Below, in pieces: positions 38,084 through 47,156 of a stretch of 64,000 nt of DNA. Location: assembly GCA_900637135.1 (NCBI GenBank), contig LR134353.1:3534001-3598000 (forward strand), written 5' to 3'. This stretch comes from Mycolicibacterium flavescens. Its GTDB lineage: Bacteria > Actinomycetota > Actinomycetes > Mycobacteriales > Mycobacteriaceae. The translations under genes and the position numbers were made by a program. The notes under the pieces are model-generated. The model saw nothing but the letters and a program-made list of their open reading frames with translations, had not been told where the DNA came from and did not search any database. Each line of letters opens with the position of its first letter. The stretch's first letter is position 1.

Positions 38084-38821
38084 CTAGCGGGAGGCCTTCT
38101 TGCGTTCGATGTCGGCAAGGGCCGCGGCCAGTTCCGCGCGCTGCGCCGCCGATGTCTCCCATGCGAGTTGGCGGTTCTTGACCACTTTCGCGGGCGCACC
38201 GACGGCGATCGAGAAGTCGGGCACGTCGCCGCGCACGACCGCGTGCGATCCGAGCACGCAACCACGCCCGATCGTGGTGTTGCGCAACACCGTGACCTTG
38301 ACACCCACCCACGTGTCTGGCCCGATTCGCACCGGCCCCTTGACGATTCCCTGGTCCTTGATCGGCACGTTGATGTCGTCCATACGATGGTCGAAATCGC
38401 AGATGTAGCACCAGTCGGCCATCAGCACCGAATCACCCAGCTCGATGTCGAGGTAGGTGTTGATGACGTTGTCGCGGCCGAGCACCACCTTGTCGCCGAA
38501 CCGCAGCGAACCCTCGTGGCAGCGGATCGTGTTCTTGTCGCCGATGTGCACCCAGCGGCCGATTTCCATGGTCGACAGCTCCGGCGTCGCCTCGATCTCG
38601 ACGCCCTTACCGAGGAAGACCATCCCGCGGGTGATGATGTGCGGATTGCGCAGCTTGAACTTCAGCAATCTCCAGTACCGCACCAGATACCACGGGGTGT
38701 AGGCGCGGTTGGCCAACACCCATTTCACCGACACCAGCGTCAGGAACTTCGCCTGCCGCGGGTCACGCAGTCGCGACCCTCGCCAGCGCTTGTGCAGCGG
38801 CGCGCCCCACATGGTCGTCAT
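38084..38821 (-). CDS. Hexapeptide-repeat acetyltransferase (Rv3034c type)
   Basis: A 245-residue left-handed beta-helix acyltransferase. The hexapeptide coils run from about 80 to 215, with VFLGKGVEIEA, IGDKNTIRCHEGSLRFGDKVVLG and IGPDTWVGVKVTVLRNTTIGRG across the repeats; a helical N-terminal part and a C-terminal lysine-rich helix flank them. The match to Rv3034c is close. That gene lies in the MGLP region, so acetylation of the methylglucose polymer is possible. The ATG at 38821 (MTTMWGAP) is preferred to a longer frame ending at 38869, because the conserved start is there and the longer form would crowd the divergent gene. Confidence 0.92.
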   Translation of the reverse strand: MTTMWGAPLHKRWRGSRLRDPRQAKFLTLVSVKWVLANRAYTPWYLVRYWRLLKFKLRNPHIITRGMVFLGKGVEIEATPELSTMEIGRWVHIGDKNTIRCHEGSLRFGDKVVLGRDNVINTYLDIELGDSVLMADWCYICDFDHRMDDINVPIKDQGIVKGPVRIGPDTWVGVKVTVLRNTTIGRGCVLGSHAVVRGDVPDFSIAVGAPAKVVKNRQLAWETSAAQRAELAAALADIERKKASR

Positions 38822-38877
38822 GGCCGGAAAGCCTACGCGAGCGACCGAATCGGCAACGGTTACCCTCACGTGGACCG

Positions 38878-40206
38878 ATGACGAGGAACGGGAAGGATCG
38901 AGTGTTCCGGCGATTGACCGTGCTGGCAGTGTCCTTACTGACAGCGCTGATCACGGCCACCCTGGCGGGCTGCCAGGACACCACCTCCTGGGTCGACGCC
39001 AAGGCCGCTGACGGCTGGGCCGCCCAATACGGCGATGCCGCCAACAGCAGCTACCAACCGGTGGCGGGTGCCGACAGGCTGCGCCTCGAATGGATGAGGT
39101 CGGTCAAGGGTGACCTCGCCGCCGCGGTGGCACTCGGCACCGGCAGCTATCTGGCCGTCAACGCGCAGACCCCCGACGGATGCTCGCTGATGGTCTGGGA
39201 GGCCGACAACAAGGCGCGGCAGCGTTGGTGCACGCGCCTCGTGCAGGGCGGGGGCGCGTCCAGTCCTCTTTTCGACGGCTTCGACAACCTCTACATCGGA
39301 CAGCCCGGCGCCATGCTGTCGTTCCCCCCGACGCAGTGGATCCGCTGGCGACAACCGGTCATCGGGATGCCGACCACGGCGCGGATTCTGAGCCCGGGCC
39401 ACCTGCTGGTCGTGACGCACCTGGGTCAGGTGCTGGTTTTCGACGCCCACCGCGGGACGGTCGAAGGCAGCCCGATCGACCTGGTCGCCGGTGTCGACCC
39501 CAAGGACTCCGAGCGCGGCCTCCCCGACTGCCGGCCCGCCCGCCCGCGCTGCCCGGTGGCCGCCGCGCCGGCGTTCGCCTCCGCCACCGGGACCGTCGTC
39601 CTCTCATTGTGGGAGCCGGGTGCCGATTCGCCCATCCTCGTCGGCCTGCGCTACCGGCCTGGGCAGTCACCGTTTCTGACCCGCGAGTGGACCAGCGACG
39701 CCGTTGGCGGCGGTCCCCTTGCCAGCCCGGTGTTCTCGGCCGACGGGTCGACCGTCTACGTCAACGGCCGCGATGATCACCTGTGGGCGCTCAACGCCGC
39801 CGACGGCAAGGCCAAGTGGTCGGTGCCGCTCGACTACCTCGGCCAAACCCCACCGTCCGTATCGCCCGACGGGTTGATCGTCGCCGGCGGCGGTCCGGGC
39901 GCCAAGCTGACCGGCATCAAAGATGAAGGCGACCGCGGCGAGGTGCAGTGGACCCGCGACGACGTCACGCCGCTGTCGACCTCGAGCCGATCCGGCGCCG
40001 ATCTCGCCTACACCGTCGTCCGCGACGGCGACGGGGAGGACGCCGGTCAGGCACTGCTGGTGTTCGACCCCGCCGACGGGCGCACCCTCAACAGCTACCA
40101 GCTGCCAAGAGCGACGGGTTGGCCGGTCGGCGTCTCCGTCGGAAAAGACCGCCGCGTGGTCACCGCCACCAGCGACGGCATGGTGTACGGCTTCGCACCG
40201 GCGTAG
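38878..40206 (+). CDS. PQQ-like beta-propeller lipoprotein (Rv3035 type)
   Basis: The 442-residue exported protein has a signal peptide ending in the lipobox LAGC (Cys32), then a PQQ-type beta-propeller of seven or eight blades (about 45-440), with blade motifs such as WAAQYGDAANSSYQPVAG and VYVNGRDDHLWALNAADGKAKW. A disulfide may link the cysteines in the SERGLPDCRPARPRC block. It resembles quinoprotein dehydrogenases, but cofactor residues cannot be confirmed. It is divergent from the acetyltransferase gene and close to the MGLP genes, and may serve the envelope. The orthologue is Rv3035. Confidence 0.9.
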   Translation: MTRNGKDRVFRRLTVLAVSLLTALITATLAGCQDTTSWVDAKAADGWAAQYGDAANSSYQPVAGADRLRLEWMRSVKGDLAAAVALGTGSYLAVNAQTPDGCSLMVWEADNKARQRWCTRLVQGGGASSPLFDGFDNLYIGQPGAMLSFPPTQWIRWRQPVIGMPTTARILSPGHLLVVTHLGQVLVFDAHRGTVEGSPIDLVAGVDPKDSERGLPDCRPARPRCPVAAAPAFASATGTVVLSLWEPGADSPILVGLRYRPGQSPFLTREWTSDAVGGGPLASPVFSADGSTVYVNGRDDHLWALNAADGKAKWSVPLDYLGQTPPSVSPDGLIVAGGGPGAKLTGIKDEGDRGEVQWTRDDVTPLSTSSRSGADLAYTVVRDGDGEDAGQALLVFDPADGRTLNSYQLPRATGWPVGVSVGKDRRVVTATSDGMVYGFAPA

Positions 40207-40338
40207 TGCACGACACTGGTCGCGAATCGTATTCGTCACCGCAACGAAACACACGAAGTGCGCGAGCATGCCAGCATGCCACCGTGCGCATGTAACCCCA
40301 GCGAGCGCCGACGGGCGCACCCGAGCTAAGGAGACGGA

Positions 40339-41883
40339 TTGTCCGAGTTCCTCGACGCAGTCAACGGTTACGTATGGAGTGACGCGCTCGTCTACCTGTG
40401 CCTAGCCGCAGGTGTGTACTTCTCTGCTCGCTCCCGGTTCGTCCAGGTACGCCAGGTACGGGAGATGGTCCGGCTGATGCTCAAGGGCGAGAAGTCGCCG
40501 TCGGGAGTGTCTTCGTTCCAGGCCTTGACGATGTCGCTGGCGGGGCGCGTCGGCACGGGCAACATCGCCGGTGTCGCGACCGCGATTGCCTTCGGCGGCC
40601 CGGGCGCGCTGTTCTGGATGTGGGCGGTGGCGTTCCTTGGCGCGTCGACGTCGTTCGTGGAGTGCACGCTGGGCCAGATCTACAAGACACGCGACCCGCT
40701 GACCGGCGAATACCGCGGTGGGCCCGCCTATTACCTCAGCCGGGCGCTCGCGCACACCAAGGCCGCGGGCGCGTTCAAGGTCTACGGCTTCGTGTTCGCC
40801 GCCGTGACCGTGCTGGCCTGTGGCCTGCTATTGCCCAGCGTCCAGTCGAACTCGATGGCGTCGGCAATGAACTCGGCCTGGGGATTCTCGAAATGGTGGG
40901 TGGCCGTCGTGACGGTCATCGTGCTGGCCTTCGTGATCATCGGGGGCGTCAAGCGCATCGCGGCATTCGCCTCGATCGTCGTGCCGTTCATGGCGGTCGT
41001 CTACATCGCGCTCGCGCTGGTGGTGGTGTTGTTGAACGCCGAACGGGTCCCCGGGGTGTTGGAAATGATCTTCGCCAGCGCGTTCGGCCTGGATTCCGCG
41101 TTCGGGGCGATCATCGGATCCGCGGTGATGTGGGGCGTCAAGCGCGGCATCTACTCCAACGAGGCCGGGCAGGGCACCGGTCCGCACGCGGCCGCGGCCG
41201 CCGAGGTCTCCCATCCCGCCAAGCAGGGCCTCGTGCAGGCGTTCGCCGTCTACGTCGACACACTGTTCATCTGCTCGTCCACAGGCTTCCTGATCCTGAC
41301 GACGGGCGCCTACCGGGTCTTCGAAGGGGAAAGCGCGACCGGCGCGGTGATCGTCGAGGGTGGCCTGCTCTCCGGAGACGTGGAGGTCGGCCCCGCCTAT
41401 GCGCAAGCCGGATTCGACAGCCTCTGGAGCGGTGCCGGGTCGAGCTTCATCGCGGTGTCGCTGGCGTTCTTCTGCTTCACGACGATCATCGCCTATTACT
41501 ACATGGCCGAGACCAACCTGCGCTTCATCCTCGGCCGGTTCTCTCCTGCCTCGATGCCGGTCATCCGGGGCACGGTGGGATCCAACGCGACGATGCTTCT
41601 TCAGGCGTTGATCCTGGTGTCGGTGGTCCTCGGAGCGGTGTCGACCGCGACCGAGGCGTGGGTGCTCGGCGACATCGGTGTCGGCCTGATGGCCTGGCTC
41701 AACATCGTCGGCATCATCATTCTCCAGCAGCCCGCGTACCGGGCGCTGTGGGATTACGAGAAGCAGAAGAAGGCCGGACTGGATCCCATTTTCGACCCCC
41801 GCGCGCTGGAGATCACCGGTGCGACGTTCTGGGAGAACTACGACCCGCTCGCCGGCAAGGAGCGGGAATCGGCGCGGACCTGA
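40339..41883 (+). CDS. AGCS-family sodium:alanine/glycine symporter
   Basis: A 514-residue secondary transporter with about eleven membrane helices. The family signature region GRVGTGNIAGVATAIAFGGPGALFWMW near residue 75 and the second motif NEAGQGTGPHAAAAAEVSHPAKQGL near residue 275 are intact. It should import alanine or glycine with Na+. Translation starts at TTG 40339 behind TAAGGAG. It does not belong to the M. tuberculosis order here (Rv3035 is followed by Rv3036c), so it is an accessory gene. Its last bases lie 3 bp from the convergent TB22.2 homologue. Confidence 0.93.
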   Translation: MSEFLDAVNGYVWSDALVYLCLAAGVYFSARSRFVQVRQVREMVRLMLKGEKSPSGVSSFQALTMSLAGRVGTGNIAGVATAIAFGGPGALFWMWAVAFLGASTSFVECTLGQIYKTRDPLTGEYRGGPAYYLSRALAHTKAAGAFKVYGFVFAAVTVLACGLLLPSVQSNSMASAMNSAWGFSKWWVAVVTVIVLAFVIIGGVKRIAAFASIVVPFMAVVYIALALVVVLLNAERVPGVLEMIFASAFGLDSAFGAIIGSAVMWGVKRGIYSNEAGQGTGPHAAAAAEVSHPAKQGLVQAFAVYVDTLFICSSTGFLILTTGAYRVFEGESATGAVIVEGGLLSGDVEVGPAYAQAGFDSLWSGAGSSFIAVSLAFFCFTTIIAYYYMAETNLRFILGRFSPASMPVIRGTVGSNATMLLQALILVSVVLGAVSTATEAWVLGDIGVGLMAWLNIVGIIILQQPAYRALWDYEKQKKAGLDPIFDPRALEITGATFWENYDPLAGKERESART

Positions 41884-41886
41884 GCC

Positions 41887-42579
41887 TTACAGCGCGAGCA
41901 TCGGCGCGACCGCCGCGCGCGGAACCGTCGCCTGAACCGGGCCCGCCGATTCGGGGAACAGCCCGCCCTGGCTGAAGAAGAAGATCAGCGAGTCGTCGGT
42001 CACCGCGAAGTTCTGGTAGTTCGCGGGATCGGTGCCTTGGCCCGGCGGAACCGGGGCCATGAGACCCTGCCTCTCCAGGTATCGATCGACCTCGCGGTAG
42101 ATCACGTCCATGGGCTCGGAGCCCGGCTTGAACAGCGTGTCGAAGGTGATCGGCGCATTCGTGGCGAGGTTCCAGTTGAACGACTGGTAGAAGGTTTGCG
42201 GGCGCACCCCGCCGACGTTCTGCCAGACGCTGAACACCACGCTGCGGGTGCCGGTGGTCGGCGGTCCCGATCGGTAACCGGTACCTTCGGCGTCGAGTTC
42301 GTACCGCATCCCGTCCGCGCTCGGGTTCTCGGCGACGTTGACGAAGCCGTCGCGCGCCTGCGTCAGGTAGGCCACCAGCGGCGCCTGGTCGGGATAGTCG
42401 TTGGGGAAACTCAATTCGTAGCTGTAGTTCGGCTTTTCGACGTGCACCCGGCATATCTGATCCGGCCCCACCGTGCCCTGCAGGTCAGCACACCCCGGCT
42501 GGGCGGCGGCCGCGGGGATGGCGACGGCGCCGGCGACGGCGGCCACCGCAACCAGAGCGGTCCACCTGAAATTGCGCAT
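41887..42579 (-). CDS. Secreted TB22.2-like protein (DUF3298/RsiV-like)
   Basis: The 230-residue exported protein has a signal peptide (1-26, cleaved after AAAA/QPG), then a domain with CADLQGTVGPDQICRVHV (a probable disulfide between two early Cys) and a C-terminal DUF3298-like region (about 140-225) with IYREVDRYLERQG and FFFSQGGLFPESAGP. The orthologue Rv3036c (TB22.2) is a culture-filtrate protein reported to have esterase activity. A clear GxSxG is not seen here, so that activity is uncertain. It stands alone between the AGCS gene and the methyltransferase pair. Confidence 0.88.
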   Translation of the reverse strand: MRNFRWTALVAVAAVAGAVAIPAAAAQPGCADLQGTVGPDQICRVHVEKPNYSYELSFPNDYPDQAPLVAYLTQARDGFVNVAENPSADGMRYELDAEGTGYRSGPPTTGTRSVVFSVWQNVGGVRPQTFYQSFNWNLATNAPITFDTLFKPGSEPMDVIYREVDRYLERQGLMAPVPPGQGTDPANYQNFAVTDDSLIFFFSQGGLFPESAGPVQATVPRAAVAPMLAL

Positions 42580-42642
42580 CGACGTCCTCGCAGCCCGCGC
42601 CGGTCCGGATACCGGCGTATCTCCGCAAGGATACGTGGACGC

Positions 42643-43812
42643 TCAACGCGACGGACGACAAATGAATGCCGTTGCCCGGCTTGCGCCTCCGGTGCCGATG
42701 CGGGTGATCACCACCGAAGCTTGCTGTGAGCCGCGCAGGCGAAGCCGCGCGCGCAGCGCGTCGGGGTCGACGTCGACGCCGCGCACCAGGATCTCGGCCG
42801 CCCCCACATCGCGCGCCGAAAGCACCTGCCGCAACCGCCGTTCGCTGAAGGCGACTTCGTCGAACACCTCGAAGCCGCGTACAGCGGGCGGGAGGCGGTC
42901 GCCTGACAGGTAGGCGATGTCGGGGTCGAGCTGCCACAGTCCGTGCCGTGCCGCGTAGTGGCGGACCAGCCCCGCGCGCACGACGGCACCGTCCGGGTCG
43001 ACGATCCACTTCCCCGCGGGTGCCACCGCGCAGTCGTCGGGTTCAGAGTCGGTGACCTGTTCGCCGGTGTCCAACAACGAAGCTCGACGCCTGACCCCAC
43101 CCTCGGTGAGCCCGGCTGACCACAGGCACGCTTCGCGCACGCTGCCCGCAAGCGACGTCACCTCGATCTCACCGTCGAAACCCAACCGCCTCACGGCGTC
43201 GAAATCGATTCCGGGAGCGCACTTCACGACGGTGTCGTGTCGATGGTAGACATCGAGCAGTTCGTCGAGCGGGGGCGCGTAGTCACGCGGATCGAACCGG
43301 CGGCGTCCGGCGCTGCGCCGCGCCGGGTCGAGCACGACGACCGTGCCGTTCGTAATGGGCCGAAGGGCATCGGCGCGGCAGAGGTCCACACCGTCGACGT
43401 TGTTGCGCGCCATCGCCAGGCGCACCGGATCGATATCACTGCCGATCACGACGTCTGCCGATTCGCGGAGCGCGGCCAACTCGGTGCCGATCGAGCACGT
43501 CGCGTCGTGTACCCGGGCGCCGCTGAGCCGACGGGCGCGGTGCCGAGCGACCGGTTCGGCGGTGGCCTGCTGCAGGGCTTCGTCGGTGAACAACCAACCA
43601 TCGGGATTCGAGAGTTTGGCGGCCGCCTTGCGACGCAGCAGCGTGGTCTCGACCAGCACGGCGGCTCGATCACCGAAACGCCTACGCGCCGAAGCGATGT
43701 CGGCGACGAGCATGTTACCGGTCAACCGCAGCGCGGCGGTTTCCCGCAGAGCGTCGATACCCGCAGGGCTGCGCAGATAGTCGACGTCCTCGACGCCGAA
43801 CGCCACCGTCAC
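42643..43812 (-). CDS. Class I SAM-dependent methyltransferase with THUMP-like tail (Rv3037c type)
   Basis: The 389-residue cytosolic protein has an N-terminal helical part (about 1-90) and a Rossmann methyltransferase core: VHDATCSIGTELAAL (motif I, about 100), VIGSDIDPVRLAMARNNV, and VVVLDPARRSAGRRRF, whose DPAR resembles the catalytic D/NPP-like site. The C-terminal domain (about 300-389) is of the THUMP-like type, ending SVVITRIGTGGASRATAFI. RNA or polysaccharide substrates are both possible. The GTG at 43812 overlaps the stop of the preceding methyltransferase gene by 4 bp, suggesting one operon. The orthologue is Rv3037c. Confidence 0.87.
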   Translation of the reverse strand: MTVAFGVEDVDYLRSPAGIDALRETAALRLTGNMLVADIASARRRFGDRAAVLVETTLLRRKAAAKLSNPDGWLFTDEALQQATAEPVARHRARRLSGARVHDATCSIGTELAALRESADVVIGSDIDPVRLAMARNNVDGVDLCRADALRPITNGTVVVLDPARRSAGRRRFDPRDYAPPLDELLDVYHRHDTVVKCAPGIDFDAVRRLGFDGEIEVTSLAGSVREACLWSAGLTEGGVRRRASLLDTGEQVTDSEPDDCAVAPAGKWIVDPDGAVVRAGLVRHYAARHGLWQLDPDIAYLSGDRLPPAVRGFEVFDEVAFSERRLRQVLSARDVGAAEILVRGVDVDPDALRARLRLRGSQQASVVITRIGTGGASRATAFICRPSR

Positions 43813-44816
43813 GCGGCTGGTTTTACCCCTGTGATCATGACGTTGTAGTACCAGGACTTCGGCACCACACGGCTCCAAAGGTTGGCGTCGACCCAGCTCA
43901 ACGCGATCCAGCTGTGGAACGCGAATTTCGCATAGCCCCAACCCAATCGGCCGGGTGGGACCGCGGCCTCGAAGGTGCGCAGCGGCCAGCCCAGCATCGC
44001 GGCGGTGAACTCGGTGGTCGCGGTCGAGACCCCGACGGCGCCGGCGTTGCTTGCCATGCGCTCCAGGTCGCCCGGTGAAAAGGTGTGCAGGTCGACCACC
44101 GCCTCCAACGCGGCTGCGCGCGAGGACTCGTCGAGTTCGGACTGTGGGCGACGCCATCCCGAGAGTCCGGGCAGCTTGGTCACATTAGTCACCGCCCGCC
44201 AGGTCAGCGTCGACAACGGGCGGGCATAGTTCTCCCCAGCGTTCGTCGGCTCGCCGGCGAAGATGAACCGGCCGCCGGGCTTGAGCACCCGCACCACTTC
44301 GCGCAGCGACAGTTCGACGTCGGGGATGTGGTGCAACACGGCGTGGCCGACGACGAGGTCGAAGGTGTCGTCGTCGTACGGGATGCCCTCCGCGTCGGCC
44401 ACCCGGCCGTCGATCTCGAGGCCGAGGTTCTCGCCGTTGCGGGTGGCGACCTTGACCATGCCCGGGGACAGGTCGGTCACCGAACCGCGCCGTGCCACGC
44501 CCGCCTGAATCAGGTTGAGCAGGAAGAACCCGCTGCCACACCCGAGCTCCAGCGCCCGGTCGTAGGGCAGCTTGCGCTGCTCGGAGAACGGAACCGTGGC
44601 GTCGAACAGGTCGCGGGCGTAGTCAACGCAGCGCTTGTCGTAGGAGATCGACCACTTCTCGTCGTAGCTCTCGGCTTCCCAGTCGTGGTACAGCACCTGG
44701 GCCAGTTTTGAGTCGTGGCGGGCGGCTTCCACCTGCTCGGCGGTGGCGTGCGGATTCGGCACCGGAGCCGCGGAGCCGTCGACATCAGAAACAGTGTCGG
44801 TTTCCTCAAAGCTCAT
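43809..44816 (-). CDS. Class I SAM-dependent methyltransferase (Rv3038c type)
   Basis: The 335-residue protein has a methyltransferase core at about 75-200: ALELGCGSGFFLLNLIQAG (motif I), TDLSPGMVKVA, VVGHAVLHHIPD and LRVLKPGGRFIFAGEPTN-like steps around REVVRVLKPGGRFIFAGEP. A helical C-terminal region of about 120 residues would close over the substrate. Overall it resembles ubiquinone/menaquinone or lipid methyltransferases. It overlaps Rv3037c by GTGA and lies just after echA17, so it belongs to a run of minus-strand genes (echA17 to Rv3037c). The substrate is unknown. The orthologue is Rv3038c. Confidence 0.9.
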   Translation of the reverse strand: MSFEETDTVSDVDGSAAPVPNPHATAEQVEAARHDSKLAQVLYHDWEAESYDEKWSISYDKRCVDYARDLFDATVPFSEQRKLPYDRALELGCGSGFFLLNLIQAGVARRGSVTDLSPGMVKVATRNGENLGLEIDGRVADAEGIPYDDDTFDLVVGHAVLHHIPDVELSLREVVRVLKPGGRFIFAGEPTNAGENYARPLSTLTWRAVTNVTKLPGLSGWRRPQSELDESSRAAALEAVVDLHTFSPGDLERMASNAGAVGVSTATTEFTAAMLGWPLRTFEAAVPPGRLGWGYAKFAFHSWIALSWVDANLWSRVVPKSWYYNVMITGVKPAA

Positions 44817-44827
44817 AACAGGGCAGC

Positions 44828-45475
44828 CTAGAGGTCGAACGTCGCCTTGGCCGCAGCCAGTACCTGAGGCGAATGCTCGACGAACCGTTGTGCCCAGGCC
44901 AGCGCGGCGTCGTAGACGTCGTCGGGCGCCACCATCTGGTCGACGAGGCCCAGCGCGTGCGCCTCCTTGGCATCGATGAACCGACCGCTGAAGACCAGCT
45001 CCTTGGCCTTGCTCAGGCCGACGGTGCGAGCCAGTCGGGAGGTGCCGCCTGCGGGTACAAGCCCGGCCAGGATCTCCGTCACACCGAACTTGACGTTGTC
45101 GCCGCAGACCCGCCAGTCGACGGCCAGCGCCAGCGTCAGCCCACCCCCCAACGCGTAACCGGTGATAGCGGCGACCGTCGGTTTGGGAATGGCCGCCAGA
45201 GCGTCCACGGCCTCGCGGCAGGCCTGGGTTGCCGCGTCGGTTTCCTCGGCGTTGAGGCTGCGCAGTTCGGGCACGTCATCACCGGCGGAGAAGATCTCAT
45301 GGCCGCCGTACACGATCACCGAATGGATGTCGTCGCGGTCGCCGATGGTTCGCGCGGCGGAGACCAGTTCGCGGTAGACCTGACGGGTCAGGGCGTTGGT
45401 CGGCGGGCGCGACAGCAGCAACGTGGCGATGCCGGGCCGCTCATCGCTGGTGTGGACCGAGACGAACTCGCTCAT
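44828..45475 (-). CDS. echA17: Enoyl-CoA hydratase/isomerase family protein, C-terminally short
   Basis: Crotonase-fold protein matching EchA17 (Rv3039c): [20 protein letters not shown], the oxyanion-hole block [17 protein letters not shown] and the second block [18 protein letters not shown]. It has 215 residues, about 40 fewer than the family norm, because a TAG follows AAAKATFDL where relatives continue with the C-terminal trimer helices. The active-site loops are intact. The usual second glutamate of hydratases falls in EILAGLVP. Truncation may affect assembly; sequencing error or pseudogenisation cannot be excluded. It overlaps the NUDIX gene by 4 bp. Confidence 0.85.
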   Translation of the reverse strand: MSEFVSVHTSDERPGIATLLLSRPPTNALTRQVYRELVSAARTIGDRDDIHSVIVYGGHEIFSAGDDVPELRSLNAEETDAATQACREAVDALAAIPKPTVAAITGYALGGGLTLALAVDWRVCGDNVKFGVTEILAGLVPAGGTSRLARTVGLSKAKELVFSGRFIDAKEAHALGLVDQMVAPDDVYDAALAWAQRFVEHSPQVLAAAKATFDL

Positions 45476-46317
45476 GCCTGGCGCGCGCCGGATCCGTAGC
45501 CCTCGGGGCTGCGGCGGTTGCGGGCGGCGTTGTACCGGTCGCTGTCGAAGAACTCGATCTCCCAGTTGCCGGTGTCCTTATTCGCCGCGAGATGCGGTGT
45601 GACGGAGACGATCTGACGTTCCACGGCAAGCACTTCGTCGACGGTGTGGCCGGCGAGCGAGTCCAGCTGGGTCCATGTCGGCGGCAGCAAGAACGTCCGG
45701 CCTGCGGCGAAATCGTCGAGCGCTTGCTGCGGGGTGATCCAGTCTGCCGTGTCGGTCTCGGTGTTGTCGCCGTCGGCGCGTTGGCCCTCCGGCAGGGCGC
45801 CGACGAAGAAGTAGGTGTCGTATCGGCGAGTGCGTTCTTCCTTCGGCGTCACCCAATTGGCCCACGGCCGAAGCAGATCGGCGCGCAGCACCAGCTTCTC
45901 GCGGTGCAAGAAGTCGGCGAACGACAGCGACCGGTTGACCAGCGCGGCGCGTGCCTCGTGGTAGACCGAGGCGTCATCGACCAGGACGTCGGGATCGTCG
46001 GCGGCCCCGGCGAACAACACCCCGGACTCCTCGAACGTCTCGCGTGCCGCCGCGCACACCAGCGCCTGCGCCAGGCTCGGCTCGACGTTCAAACGCTCTG
46101 CCCACCAATCGGGTTCGGGACCGAACCAGTCGATGTCGGCGTTGCGGTCGCGGTCGTCGACACCGCCGCCGGGGAACACCATCACGCCGGCGACGAAATC
46201 CATCGCCGAGTGCCGTCGCATCAGGAAAACTTCAACTCCTCGAGCGAGTCCATCCCGTTGGTCGCGGATCAGCATCACGGTCGAGGCGGGCCTCGGCGTC
46301 AGTGGTTCTTCGGTCAT
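45472..46317 (-). CDS. NUDIX hydrolase (Rv3040c type)
   Basis: The 281-residue NUDIX-domain protein has [11 protein letters not shown] followed, after an insertion of about 35 residues, by the catalytic helix [14 protein letters not shown]. The split box resembles that of NUDT7/NUDT19-type coenzyme A or acyl-CoA diphosphatases, so hydrolysis of CoA derivatives is likely. The C-terminal part ([23 protein letters not shown]) is typical of this subfamily. It sits between the ABC ATPase and echA17 with 4-bp overlaps on both sides, so the three genes are probably co-translated. Confidence 0.88.
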   Translation of the reverse strand: MTEEPLTPRPASTVMLIRDQRDGLARGVEVFLMRRHSAMDFVAGVMVFPGGGVDDRDRNADIDWFGPEPDWWAERLNVEPSLAQALVCAAARETFEESGVLFAGAADDPDVLVDDASVYHEARAALVNRSLSFADFLHREKLVLRADLLRPWANWVTPKEERTRRYDTYFFVGALPEGQRADGDNTETDTADWITPQQALDDFAAGRTFLLPPTWTQLDSLAGHTVDEVLAVERQIVSVTPHLAANKDTGNWEIEFFDSDRYNAARNRRSPEGYGSGARQA

Positions 46318-47156
46318 GCTCGTCTCCTGTGCGCGGCCCGGCTCCTGGCGCGACGCGCGAAGTACCGCCCGTCGACGACCTCGAGCGTGATCGCCTGGCC
46401 GAAGGCTTGGGAAAGGTTCTCGGCGGTCAGCACGTCGGGCAGCAGCCCGGAGTCGACCACTTTGCCCTCGGACAGGATCAGTCCGTGTGAGAAACCGCGC
46501 GGAATCTCCTCGACGTGGTGGGTCACCAGAACCATCGCCGGGGCGTCCGCGTCCTCGGCCAGGTCCTCGAGCCGGGCCAGAAGTTCCTCGCGTCCACCGA
46601 GGTCCAGTCCGGCGGCGGGCTCGTCGAGCAGTAGCAGTTCGGGGTCGGTCATCATCGACCGTGCAATCAGCACGCGCTTGCGTTCGCCTTCGGACAGAGT
46701 GCCGTACGTGCGCATTGCCAGGTGTTCGGCGCCGACGCTTTCGAGCATGTCGATAGCCTGCTCGTAGTCGACGTCGTCGTAAGCCTCGCGCCAGCGGCCC
46801 AGCACCGCGTAGCCGGCCGAGACCACCAGGTCGCGCACCACCTCACCGTCGGGCACCCGCTGCGACAACGCCGAACTACTCAGACCGACCCGCGAGCGCA
46901 GTTCGGACATGTCGGTTCGGCCGAGTCGCTCACCGAGCACGTACGCCGTCCCCGACGACGGATGCTCCAGCGCCGCCGCGATGCGCAGCAGCGAGGTCTT
47001 ACCCGCACCGTTGGGACCGATGACCACCCAGCGCTCGTCGAGTTCAACCGCCCACGTGATGGGGCCGATCAGGGTTTGGCCCCCGCGCCGCAACGACACC
47101 TTGGCGAAGTCGATCAGCACGTCGGGGTCGGCTGGATCTCCTTCGGTGGTGGACAC
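46314..47156 (-). CDS. ABC transporter-type ATPase (Rv3041c type)
   Basis: A 280-residue ATP-binding subunit with Walker A GPNGAGKTS, signature LSEGERKR, Walker B LLLLDEPAAGLD and the switch histidine in LVTHHVEEIP. There is no fused or adjacent permease, so it may serve a distant membrane partner or act as a cytosolic ABC protein. It overlaps the NUDIX gene by 4 bp downstream. Its first 43 bp overlap the end of the yczE gene in another frame of the same strand, a consequence of the repeats that lengthened yczE. The orthologue is Rv3041c. Confidence 0.9.
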   Translation of the reverse strand: MSTTEGDPADPDVLIDFAKVSLRRGGQTLIGPITWAVELDERWVVIGPNGAGKTSLLRIAAALEHPSSGTAYVLGERLGRTDMSELRSRVGLSSSALSQRVPDGEVVRDLVVSAGYAVLGRWREAYDDVDYEQAIDMLESVGAEHLAMRTYGTLSEGERKRVLIARSMMTDPELLLLDEPAAGLDLGGREELLARLEDLAEDADAPAMVLVTHHVEEIPRGFSHGLILSEGKVVDSGLLPDVLTAENLSQAFGQAITLEVVDGRYFARRARSRAAHRRRA

